A stretch of 32,127 nucleotides of DNA from CAURMH01 sp963525745. Lineage in GTDB: Bacteria > Pseudomonadota > Gammaproteobacteria > Enterobacterales > Pasteurellaceae. A program made the position numbers and the translations under genes. The stretch lies in contig CAURMH010000012.1 of assembly GCA_963525745.1 (NCBI GenBank), forward strand, positions 1 to 32,127, written 5' to 3'. This document shows positions 8,261 through 15,500 of the stretch, piece after piece. Below the pieces are notes generated by a model. That model was not told the origin of the DNA, did not search any database, and saw only the letters and a list, made by a program, of their open reading frames with translations. Within the stretch, counting starts at the first letter, position 1; each line of letters starts with the position of its first letter.

Positions 8261-8338
8261 ATGAAAGCATATGACGGTTTATTTATCCCTTTTTAAAACT
8301 TTTCGAAATTTAACCGCACTTTGCGTTATTTTATGGCG

Positions 8339-9778
8339 TTATAACCAACCTAATCCCATTAAGAAATTCCACCAAGTCATGCCGATGGTGAGGTGAACGA
8401 TTAAGCTACCAAAGGCAACGATTGCGCCGGCTGTCCACCAAGATTTGATATCGTTATAGCCTGCACCAAACGCGATTGGGCCCGGGCCGCCGCCGTAGTG
8501 AGTCACGGAACCGCCGTAAGAGTTGGCGAAGAGTAAGCCTAATGCGAGTAATTCCGCCGGTGCGCCTGCGACGTGACCCACCGTCGCGAAGACCGGCACC
8601 ATTGCCGCGACATAAGCACCACCGGAAGCGAAGAGATAACGCACGGCAACGCTTAAGGTTAAGATTACGATAAGGGCAAGGGTGCCTTGACCTTCAAATT
8701 GCATAAATTTTTCTAATTCGCCGGCTAACCATTTGAAGAAGTTGGCTTTTTCAAGTAAGCCTGACATACCGATGATACCGCCGTACCAAATTAAGGTGTT
8801 CCAGCCACCTTTGTTTTTCAAGATATCATCCCAAGAAACGATGCTTAATACCACACAGCATACCATTACGATTAATGCAACGATGGTGGCGTTGACGCTA
8901 AGCGCAGATGAGAAGATCCAGCCGAATAACGCGATGACGAATAAAACAATTAAGGCTTTTTCGCGGAATGTCATTGGGCCGAGTTCTTCTAAGCCTTTTT
9001 TCGCGATGGCTTTGTTATCCACTTCTTTCATTTCTGGCGGAGAAACCCAGTAGCAGATTAATGGGATTAAGAATAAGCAGAGCAAGCCCGGTACTGATGC
9101 GGCTAAGAACCAGTGTAACCAGTCAATATTGAAGCCTAAAATCGGTGCCATTAAGGAAAGCGCAAGGGCGTTTGGTGCCATCGCGGTTAAGAAAATGTAG
9201 GATGTGGTTTTTACCACCATATACACGTTCATCATTAAATAACGACCGGCTTTTTTCGGGTTTTTTTCCGGATCGGAACCCAGTGCCATTGCTACGCTGT
9301 TGATGATTGGGAAGATGATACCGCCGGAACGCGCCGTGTTAGATGGCGTTGCCGGAGATAAAAGCAAATCTAAGAACATCGTCACATAGCCCAAACGTAA
9401 TGTGGTGCTGCCCATTGCGCCGATCATATGGTAAGCGATACGTTTACCAAGACCGGTAATCACGAAGGCGGAGCTTAGGGTGAAAGCGGTGAAAATTAAC
9501 CAAGTTGTGCCGGATTTGTAGCCGTTGAGAATATCGCCGGCTTTCACAAATTCTTTTGCGCCTTCCGTGTTACCGATAATCGCACCGGAAACGGCGACGG
9601 CAGCAAGCAAGATCACCGGTTCGCCATAAGGCTTGATGACTAAGCCCACGATGGTCGCGATATACACGCCTAATAAACGCCATGCGATGAGAGAAAGTCC
9701 CTCAGGCGCAGGCAGTAAAAAGGTGACCAGTGGAATTGCCGCCAAGATCGCCAGTTTTGCATTTTTGGATAATGCCAT
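8339..9778 (-). CDS. citT: Citrate/dicarboxylate antiporter of the DASS family, CitT-like
   Basis: This 479-residue inner-membrane carrier belongs to the divalent anion:sodium symporter family, in which E. coli CitT exchanges citrate for succinate. It has about 12 hydrophobic segments. The family signatures SPATPSNTARSGGIIFPI (near residue 140) and NSYGGSVTHYGGGPGPIAFGAGY (near 420) are the paired substrate-binding SNT-type loops. The gene is last in the cit operon. Its ATG lies 3 bases after the citXG stop, and its ribosome site (AGAGGT) is inside the end of citXG, so translation is probably coupled. The H. influenzae homologue has been annotated as a 2-oxoglutarate/malate carrier. The citrate role is inferred from the operon. 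Confidence 0.9.
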   Translation of the reverse strand: MALSKNAKLAILAAIPLVTFLLPAPEGLSLIAWRLLGVYIATIVGLVIKPYGEPVILLAAVAVSGAIIGNTEGAKEFVKAGDILNGYKSGTTWLIFTAFTLSSAFVITGLGKRIAYHMIGAMGSTTLRLGYVTMFLDLLLSPATPSNTARSGGIIFPIINSVAMALGSDPEKNPKKAGRYLMMNVYMVVKTTSYIFLTAMAPNALALSLMAPILGFNIDWLHWFLAASVPGLLCLFLIPLICYWVSPPEMKEVDNKAIAKKGLEELGPMTFREKALIVLFVIALFGWIFSSALSVNATIVALIVMVCCVVLSIVSWDDILKNKGGWNTLIWYGGIIGMSGLLEKANFFKWLAGELEKFMQFEGQGTLALIVILTLSVAVRYLFASGGAYVAAMVPVFATVGHVAGAPAELLALGLLFANSYGGSVTHYGGGPGPIAFGAGYNDIKSWWTAGAIVAFGSLIVHLTIGMTWWNFLMGLGWL

Positions 9779-9781
9779 TTT

Positions 9782-11179
9782 TTAATTACCTCTTAACGAT
9801 AAAAAGAAAATTGTCAGTGCCAATAAATCAGCACTTCCGCCTGCACTCAAGTTCCTTAAAATACAGGCTTCATCAAATTTAATTAAGGCTTGTGTTAATT
9901 TGATTTTATTTAACACGAGTGATTGATCTTTTAATAAATCAACCGCACTTTGCTGCACAAATTGCAAACCTGTAAGCCCACCACGATGAACCACATTAGT
10001 GTCTGGATTATTTGCCATTAAATGCAACAAAATGATTAACAAACGATGTTCCCCATCCAGTTGATGATACTCATCAAACAACGGTAACAAAGTTTGAATA
10101 TGTTGAAAACCACCTTCCGCCTCACCCCGCGCCCCGATCAAGCCATATTCTCGAAAGAGTTTGACACCGGCAGTCATCGGCAAATGGGCAGGGTAGTGTT
10201 CCAGTTCTTTTGTGAGCCCTGCGACAAATTTTGCCGCAAGCTCACAGAGATTTTTTACATCAAAAAACGCATTATTCGGGTGAAAGCCTGATAATTGTGC
10301 CATACGCCCCATCGCCGTACAAATTAAACCAAAGGAAAAAATCGCGCCTTTGTGTGTGTTCACATTCTCCGTTGCGCGAAACATGGCTTGTTCTGCTAAC
10401 ACGCCAAGTGGACGAATCTGTGTAAGCACTTCATTTTCCGGCAAATCTGCCGTTGCGATGCCTTTCAGCACAAAATCCACAAAAAACGGCTTTAAAGCGA
10501 CCGCACTTTTTTCAAAGGTTTGCAGATTCATATCGCGATGCGCACCATTGGTGAGAGCATCCACGAGTCCCGGTTTCGGCGACAAGCGGGCTTCTTGCAA
10601 TAAAGCCTGATAAGCCAATTCGCCAATTTGCTCCGCAAAATATTGCGCTTGCGCGCGAGATTGCATTTCAGCAATGATGTCTGAAACCTGATGTTTACGG
10701 CTACGCGCACAACTTTTTGCATCGTCACCACACACCAAACAAACACGTGGCGAAAAGCCAAATTCACGACGGCTTAATACGCGACCAGCCACATCCAACA
10801 CATCTAAATCCCACAAGCGGGCAAGAGGAGTAGCATCTTCTAGTTGAATCATCGCGCGTTTTAATTTATCCGCCGCCATCGGCAACACAAAAAATGCTTC
10901 GTGCCCGGTTTCTAACGGACGAAGGTTTTTTTCACTGGGAATAACCTTGAGCGTTTCAAAAAGTGCGGTCAATTTTTCTAATGCTTTTTCAAACACAAAA
11001 TCCAACAACGCATTTTTCTTCACCCCACCCACTGCCGTCAGTGTGACGGAAAGCAACGGCTGCTGATACTTCGCCAAAAGCTGTTGCTGTAACAACGCCC
11101 GCTCTTCACGCGCGTTAAGCAAAGCCTCAAGGGAAACTTCAGTGCCTTTGGTGGAAAATGTAGTAAAAAAACGCTGCAA
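9782..11179 (-). CDS. citXG: Fused CitX-CitG: citrate lyase prosthetic-group synthase and transferase
   Basis: This 465-residue protein joins two enzymes. Residues 1 to about 173 are CitX, the apo-citrate lyase phosphoribosyl-dephospho-CoA transferase, with the family motif SPRVCLVCGDDAKSCARSRKH (C147, C150, C157, H163) and GHEAFF near 92. Residues from about 177 on are CitG, which makes triphosphoribosyl-dephospho-CoA from ATP and dephospho-CoA; EARLSPKPGLVD (196-207), NTHKGAIFSFGL and GARGEAEGGF are typical. Together they make the 2'-(5''-phosphoribosyl)-3'-dephospho-CoA group and load it on CitD. The same fusion occurs in H. influenzae. The start is TTG (11179-11177): upstream in frame there is a stop before any ATG, and the residues match the H. 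influenzae start. A 206-base gap containing a repeat element separates it from citF. Confidence 0.93.
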   Translation of the reverse strand: MQRFFTTFSTKGTEVSLEALLNAREERALLQQQLLAKYQQPLLSVTLTAVGGVKKNALLDFVFEKALEKLTALFETLKVIPSEKNLRPLETGHEAFFVLPMAADKLKRAMIQLEDATPLARLWDLDVLDVAGRVLSRREFGFSPRVCLVCGDDAKSCARSRKHQVSDIIAEMQSRAQAQYFAEQIGELAYQALLQEARLSPKPGLVDALTNGAHRDMNLQTFEKSAVALKPFFVDFVLKGIATADLPENEVLTQIRPLGVLAEQAMFRATENVNTHKGAIFSFGLICTAMGRMAQLSGFHPNNAFFDVKNLCELAAKFVAGLTKELEHYPAHLPMTAGVKLFREYGLIGARGEAEGGFQHIQTLLPLFDEYHQLDGEHRLLIILLHLMANNPDTNVVHRGGLTGLQFVQQSAVDLLKDQSLVLNKIKLTQALIKFDEACILRNLSAGGSADLLALTIFFLSLRGN

Positions 11180-11223
11180 GATTTGACCGCTCTTTTTGGT
11201 TTGTTATTTTATGTAAAAGAAAG

Positions 11224-11375
11224 CCTTCTCTTTAGAAAAGAGGGGAGGGGAGATTTGACAGAAGCAATTAACGAAGAAATTATTCAATTAAGCTCATTTT
11301 TGTTTGGCTCATTAATATCAAGGTTGAAATCAATTTTGCCAAATCTCCCCTAGCCCCTCTTTGCTAAAGAGGGGG
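11224..11375. mobile_element. MITE-like palindromic element between citF and citXG
   Basis: Long imperfect terminal inverted repeats flank this 152-base segment. The left arm is 11224-11259 (contains CTCTTTAGAAAAGAGGGG then AGGGGAGATTTG) and the right arm is 11338-11375 (contains CAAATCTCCCC then CCCCTCTTTGCTAAAGAGGG). They pair over about 36 bases with a few mismatches and a 2-base bulge. Each arm also holds its own small hairpin. The 78-base centre is AT-rich and codes for nothing. I see no clear target-site duplication. In RNA the whole element could fold into one long stem. It splits citF from citXG. Confidence 0.65.
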
Positions 11376-11385
11376 ACTGTTTAGG

Positions 11386-12888
11386 TTACTCTTTGATCTG
11401 ATACACCGTATCAATCACCGAACCATCACGATAACGCACCACTGCCACAGGTTTATCCGTAAATTCAATTTCTTTTGGTTTGCCGGTTAAGCTGTAAGCG
11501 CGTTCGCAAAGTTGTTCGATGGTGAATAATGGAATACCTGCGTTTGTCAAAGATTCAATTAAATCAGGGCGTTTAGGATTTACCGCAACACCGTGATCGG
11601 TCACAAGAATGTCGATATTTTCACCCGGTGTGACGCAAGTGATCACGTTTTCAACCACGGTTGGAATACGTCCACGCACTAATGGCGCAACAATGATCGC
11701 CACTTGCGCAGAGGCTGCCGTATCACAGTGACCGCCTGACGCGCCGCGAATCACACCGTCAGAACCGGTGAGTACGTTTACGTTAAATTTGGTGTCGATT
11801 TCTAATGCAGAAAGAATCACCACATCTAAGCGTTCAACGGATGCCCCTTTTGAGCTGTAGTTGGCATATTGGTTAGCCGAAACTTCAATATGATTTGGGT
11901 TACGCGCTAAAGATTCCGCGGCAACGGCATCGAAACTTTGTACGTCTAATAATTTTTTGATTAAACCTGCTTCGTGTAACGCTACCATACTTGCGGTGAT
12001 ACCGCCAAGGGCGAAGTCTGCCGTGATGTTTTCACGACGCATTTTTTCTTCTAAGAAGCGTGTCACCGCTAATGCGGCACCGCCGGAACCGGTTTGAAGG
12101 GAGAAACCGTCTTTAAAATAGCCGGAACTGAAAATCACTTCTGCACATTTACGCGCGATAAGTAACTCGCGTGGGTTGGTGGTCATACGGGTTGCGCCGC
12201 CACCGATTTTTTTCGGATCGCCAACCGCATCTACTTGCACGATTAAATCCACTTGATCTTGACCAATGCTGATTGGGTGATGTGGGTATTCGGCAAATTC
12301 TTCCGTTAAAAGCACGACTTTATTGGCATATTCGGCATCCACACGTGCATAACCTAATGAACCGCATTTGCTTTTGCCTGTGAAGCCGTTCGCGTTACCG
12401 AATTTATCGCAGCAAGGCACGCCTAAAAAAGCCACGTCGATTTTTAATTCACCGGATTTCACTAAGTGAACACGACCACCGTGAGAGTGAATGTTTACCG
12501 GTTCATCCAATAAACCGCGAGAGATTTGTTCGGCAAGTTCACCGCGTAAACCGGAAGAATAAATTTTAGTGACTACGCCATTTTTGATGTGTTCAATGAT
12601 TGGCGAGTGGCTGTCGATTAATGAACTGGACGCAAGGGTTAAATTTTTGAAACCCATTTCTGCGATTTTATCCATCACCATATTTACCACGAAGTCACCG
12701 CTGCGGAACGCGTGGTGGAACGAAACCGTCATGCCATCTTTAAGACCGGAACGTTTAATGGCTTCTTCAAGATTGGCACAAATTTTGCGATCTTTCGATG
12801 TGCGTTTTAGGGATTCTGCTTTTGGCACCGCTTGATAAGTCGGGCGACCTGCATTGTATTTTTCAATACGTTGTTCTCTGGTTGTCAT
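11386..12888 (-). CDS. citF: Citrate lyase alpha subunit (citrate CoA-transferase)
   Basis: This 500-residue cytoplasmic subunit swaps the acetyl group on the acyl carrier CitD for citrate, forming citryl-ACP, which CitE then cleaves. The family features are complete: GMTVSFHHAFRSGDFVVN near residue 52, the glycine-rich ELAEQISRGLLDEPVNIHSHGGR (about 135-160), SCGSL-type loop KSKCGSLGYARVDAEYAN, GIGGGATRMTTNPREL-like GGGATRMTTNPRELLIARK, and GASGGHCDTAASAQ. Length is close to E. coli CitF (510). The ATG has a strong GGGAGAG site and follows the citE stop by 12 bases. Downstream, the 206-base gap 11180-11385 carries the inverted-repeat element listed separately. Confidence 0.97.
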   Translation of the reverse strand: MTTREQRIEKYNAGRPTYQAVPKAESLKRTSKDRKICANLEEAIKRSGLKDGMTVSFHHAFRSGDFVVNMVMDKIAEMGFKNLTLASSSLIDSHSPIIEHIKNGVVTKIYSSGLRGELAEQISRGLLDEPVNIHSHGGRVHLVKSGELKIDVAFLGVPCCDKFGNANGFTGKSKCGSLGYARVDAEYANKVVLLTEEFAEYPHHPISIGQDQVDLIVQVDAVGDPKKIGGGATRMTTNPRELLIARKCAEVIFSSGYFKDGFSLQTGSGGAALAVTRFLEEKMRRENITADFALGGITASMVALHEAGLIKKLLDVQSFDAVAAESLARNPNHIEVSANQYANYSSKGASVERLDVVILSALEIDTKFNVNVLTGSDGVIRGASGGHCDTAASAQVAIIVAPLVRGRIPTVVENVITCVTPGENIDILVTDHGVAVNPKRPDLIESLTNAGIPLFTIEQLCERAYSLTGKPKEIEFTDKPVAVVRYRDGSVIDTVYQIKE

Positions 12889-12900
12889 TTTTTCTCTCCC

Positions 12901-13776
12901 TTATTCTTCACGGATGCCTGATTTAGCACGTTCTAACACTAATTTCGCACGATCAATAATTGGCGCATCGATCATTTTACCGTTTAAGGACACCACACCG
13001 GAGCCTTGACGTTCTGCTTCTTCCGCCGCTTCAATAATGCGTTTGGCTTGATCCACATCTTTTTGTGTTGGGGCAAATAAATTGTGTAACAATTCGATTT
13101 GGCGTGGATTAATTAAGGATTTACCGTCAAAGCCAAGCTGTTTAATCAACGCAGCTTCTTTTAAGAAACCTTCTTCATTGTTCGCGTTGGAGTAAACGGT
13201 ATCAAAGGCTTGAATACCGGCTGCGCGCGCGGCTTGAAGAATAGAGCAACGCGCGAATAAGAGCTCGATACCTTCCGGTGAACGTTCGGTTTTCAGGTTG
13301 CGCACATAGTCTTCCGCACCCAGCGCGATACCGATAAAACGTTTAGACGCGGTGGCGATTTGGTTGGCTTGGGTAATACCAAGCGGGGATTCAATCGCCG
13401 CTAACATTTTGGTGGAACCCACTTCGCGACCGCAGGCTTTTTCGATTTCGGTAATTTCGCGATCCATGTCGATCACATCCTGTGCGGTTTCGGTTTTCGG
13501 CATCCGCACCACATCCACCCCGGCACGCACTACAGCGTTTAAATCCGCCACGCCGAACTCGGAATCCAACGGATTGACCCGCACCACGGTTTCGATTTCT
13601 TTATAGAGCGGATGTTGCAAGGCATGCGCCACCAATAAACGGGCGCTGTCTTTTTCTTTCAATGCCACCGCATCTTCCAAATCGAACATAATGGAATCCG
13701 GTTTGTAGATGAAACTGTTACTTAACATCGCCGCGTTAGAACCCGGCACGAACAGCATACTTCTTCTTAATTTCAT
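12901..13776 (-). CDS. citE: Citrate lyase beta subunit (citryl-ACP lyase)
   Basis: CitE splits citryl-ACP to oxaloacetate and acetyl-ACP, the carbon-carbon cleavage step of citrate lyase. The 291-residue protein is a TIM barrel of the HpcH/HpaI aldolase family. Visible are RSMLFVPGSNAAML at the N-terminus, SIMFDLEDAVALKEKDSAR (metal and substrate region), VRVNPLDSEFG, KMLAAIESPLGI with the metal-binding glutamate, IALGAEDYVRNLKTERSPEG and GFDGKSLINPRQIE. Its ATG overlaps the citD TGA stop (bases 13773-13776, ATGA), a sign of translational coupling that would help keep subunit amounts equal. Length is close to the family norm of about 290-300. Confidence 0.97.
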   Translation of the reverse strand: MKLRRSMLFVPGSNAAMLSNSFIYKPDSIMFDLEDAVALKEKDSARLLVAHALQHPLYKEIETVVRVNPLDSEFGVADLNAVVRAGVDVVRMPKTETAQDVIDMDREITEIEKACGREVGSTKMLAAIESPLGITQANQIATASKRFIGIALGAEDYVRNLKTERSPEGIELLFARCSILQAARAAGIQAFDTVYSNANNEEGFLKEAALIKQLGFDGKSLINPRQIELLHNLFAPTQKDVDQAKRIIEAAEEAERQGSGVVSLNGKMIDAPIIDRAKLVLERAKSGIREE

Positions 13777-14060
13777 AGCACCGCCTCCCAGTTAATATTT
13801 TCATCTGTAGCACGTAATACGGCCGCTTTCACGCGCGCTTGCAACACGCAATCCAGCGCGCCTTTGTCTTCAATAATCACTTGCGCCGCCGTCACGTTCA
13901 ATTTGTTTAACACCGCGCGCACGGTAGCGTCGATTTGCTCGCCGAATTGTTTGGCAACGGAGCTGTTGATTTCAATATCCAAGGTATCAAAAGGCTGGAT
14001 CCGCACTTGCGCGTCACTGGATTCCAGCGTGCCGGCAACGGCTGCTTTGGTTATCTTCAT
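13773..14060 (-). CDS. citD: Citrate lyase gamma subunit (acyl carrier protein)
   Basis: This 95-residue protein carries the phosphoribosyl-dephospho-CoA arm to which acetyl and citryl groups are bound. The modified serine is S14 in AVAGTLESSDAQV, the same position as in known CitD proteins. The remainder (FDTLDIEINSSVAKQFGEQI...VIEDKGALDCVLQARVKAAVLRA) matches the family over its whole length. CitX in this operon attaches the arm and CitC acetylates it. The ATG has AAGGAAAACCCT upstream. It overlaps citE by four bases and is separated from citC by a 133-base gap (14061-14193) filled by GC-rich palindromes. Confidence 0.97.
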   Translation of the reverse strand: MKITKAAVAGTLESSDAQVRIQPFDTLDIEINSSVAKQFGEQIDATVRAVLNKLNVTAAQVIIEDKGALDCVLQARVKAAVLRATDENINWEAVL

Positions 14061-14101
14061 AGGGTTTTCCTTCTATTGAGTGATAGTTAAAAAACTTTTG
14101 C

Positions 14102-14175
14102 TTGGCTCCCACCCGTTTACGGGGGAAGCCCCCTTCCGCCCTCAGGGCACCTTTCCCCGCAAGCAGGGGAAGGAA
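14102..14175. repeat. Cluster of GC-rich palindromes between citC and citD
   Basis: Three hairpins follow each other: CCCGT-TT-ACGGG (14112-14123), GCCCT-C-AGGGC (14138-14148), and a longer one joining CCTTTCCCC (14150-14158) with GGGGAAGG (14166-14173). The sequence has much higher GC than the flanks and does not code. It resembles REP-type intergenic repeats. Inside an operon it could block decay or cause partial termination. Confidence 0.6.
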
Positions 14176-14193
14176 AGAATTGCTAAAACGTTC

Positions 14194-15201
14194 TTAAAAA
14201 CGACCGCACTTTTGCAAATAATCCAACGTCGTGGTCGGCACTAAATCCGCCAATGCCGTCCAATTTTTGTCGGCGAGTAATTTTCTGACGAGGGAAGCGG
14301 AAATGGCTTGCCCATTCACGGTCTTACGCGGAATTTCGATAACCTCGATGTTCGGCGCATCCATGTCGGCTTCCATCAGCCAGCGGAACATTTGGCGATT
14401 GTATTCCGCCGTGACGGCGCAGGTCGGTTCGGTGCCCACAAAGCGTAGGTTGATGCCCAGTGCGGGGGCGATATAGCGGCGGAATAATTTTAAATCTACG
14501 GAAAAATAGCTGTCGTCGGTAACTTTTTGGTCTTTTAGGAAATAATCGGGAAAGGTGGCTCGGGAAATAATGTAATCGGAGCCGGAATGAAGAGTAATAT
14601 TATTTAAATCGGCAATGCCTTGTCGAATAAGTGAAAAACGTGCTTCATAAGAAAATTGCGAGGCATCTTCGCCTACGGCAAATAAATGCAAATGATCGCA
14701 CTGTTGCAACGCCTGTTCGATTAAATACCGATGCCCCAAGGTGAACGGGTTGGCGTTCATGACGATAGCGCCGATGTGTTGCCCCGGCACCCGCATGGCG
14801 CGCCATTTTTCGCATTGTTTTTGTAGGCGGGTAGCGCTGTTTTCCAGCAGTACGACATAAGGATAAGCATCGGAGATCGTGTAGAAGCCGCAGGCGTTGA
14901 AGCGTTTTTCGTATTCGGGTTTGGTGTAAATAAAGAGGTGAGGGCGGTTGAGTTCGTAGGCGAGGTTGACTAATTCGGTTCCAAGCTGCAAGGCGACACC
15001 GCTGCCGCGTTGGGATTCGTCGATGGCGACGCATTTGATGATGTTGCCCGCCAATCCTCCGCAGACGACGATGTTTTGATCTTCGTCGTAGCCCACGATG
15101 AAATACTCAATTTGCGCATCCAGTTCCAGTTCGTTTTTGGCTAAAAAGGCTCGGATGGCGCTGAGATCTCTGTGCGATGTTGCGATTCGCTCAAACTGCA
15201 T
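14194..15201 (-). CDS. citC: [Citrate (pro-3S)-lyase] ligase (acetate:citrate lyase ligase)
   Basis: CitC activates citrate lyase by acetylating the thiol of the CitD prosthetic group at the cost of ATP. The 335-residue protein has an N-terminal GNAT-like domain (about 1-120, with DESQRGSGVALQLG as the acyl-CoA loop) and a C-terminal nucleotidyltransferase domain with MNANPFTLGHRYLIEQAL (148-165), the HxGH-type site. First gene of the cit operon, it has a near-perfect ribosome site (GGAGGG) 5 bases before ATG. An uptake signal (14203-14211) encodes its last residues KCG before RF-stop. A candidate FNR site lies 81-94 bases upstream. No citA/citB regulator genes are visible nearby. Confidence 0.97.
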   Translation of the reverse strand: MQFERIATSHRDLSAIRAFLAKNELELDAQIEYFIVGYDEDQNIVVCGGLAGNIIKCVAIDESQRGSGVALQLGTELVNLAYELNRPHLFIYTKPEYEKRFNACGFYTISDAYPYVVLLENSATRLQKQCEKWRAMRVPGQHIGAIVMNANPFTLGHRYLIEQALQQCDHLHLFAVGEDASQFSYEARFSLIRQGIADLNNITLHSGSDYIISRATFPDYFLKDQKVTDDSYFSVDLKLFRRYIAPALGINLRFVGTEPTCAVTAEYNRQMFRWLMEADMDAPNIEVIEIPRKTVNGQAISASLVRKLLADKNWTALADLVPTTTLDYLQKCGRF

Positions 15202-15235
15202 TTTGCCCTCCGATAAAAAATGAACAATTGGACGT

Positions 15236-15241
15236 ATTTTA
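15236..15241 (-). promoter_or_regulatory. Candidate -10 element for the cit operon
   Basis: The minus strand reads TAAAAT here, about 35 bases before the citC ATG. The centre of the FNR-like site would lie near -60, where class I FNR activation works. The matching -35 region (TTAGCA, 18 bases upstream) is poor, as expected for an activated promoter. Confidence 0.35.
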
Positions 15242-15281
15242 CTTGAGTTTAACCGTTTTTGCTAACACAAAAGGCGTATTA

Positions 15282-15295
15282 TTGATTTTGCTCAA
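15282..15295. promoter_or_regulatory. Candidate FNR box upstream of citC
   Basis: TTGATTTTGCTCAA differs from the FNR consensus TTGAT-N4-ATCAA at one conserved base. It lies in the 299-base gap between rarA and citC, which holds nothing coding. FNR control would fit anaerobic citrate fermentation. Assigned by pattern and context only. Confidence 0.45.
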
Positions 15296-15354
15296 ATTTA
15301 TCATGTGTTTTTTAAATGGTTTTCTGATTCGGTGCAAAATTGATAGAAGAAATG

Positions 15355-15380
15355 ACCGCGCTTTTCATTTAAAGTGCGGT
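15355..15380 (-). terminator. Hairpin of inverted uptake signals downstream of rarA
   Basis: ACCGCGCTTT (15355-15364) pairs with AAAGTGCGGT (15371-15380), ten pairs including one G-U in one orientation. One arm is an exact uptake signal, the other has one changed base. It lies 120 bases past the rarA stop with no strong T run, so it may be a weak terminator only. Confidence 0.4.
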
Positions 15381-15404
15381 AAAACAGTGTTTTTTGAACT
15401 AACG

Positions 15405-15436
15405 GTGGGGCTTACATACCGTAGGGCTTACATAAA
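15405..15436. repeat. Two tandem 16-base repeats in the rarA-citC gap
   Basis: GTGGGGCTTACATACC (15405-15420) and GTAGGGCTTACATAAA (15421-15436) match at 13 of 16 positions and share GGGCTTACATA. They lie in noncoding DNA upstream of the cit promoter region. Function unknown. Confidence 0.55.
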
Positions 15437-15500
15437 GGGGCGAGGCGTTATGAGCGACGGAAAAGTTTGTAAAAATAGAGGAAAAATCCGCCGACATCGT

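Noticed and set aside
8103..8338. PurR operator upstream of upp
   Set aside because: I looked for an ACGCAAACGTTTGCGT-like dyad and found only poor partial matches.
8339..14193. Citrate operon as a recent horizontal acquisition
   Set aside because: The gene set, order and CitXG fusion are the same as recalled for H. influenzae. Uptake signals occur in and near it, and base composition is not clearly different.
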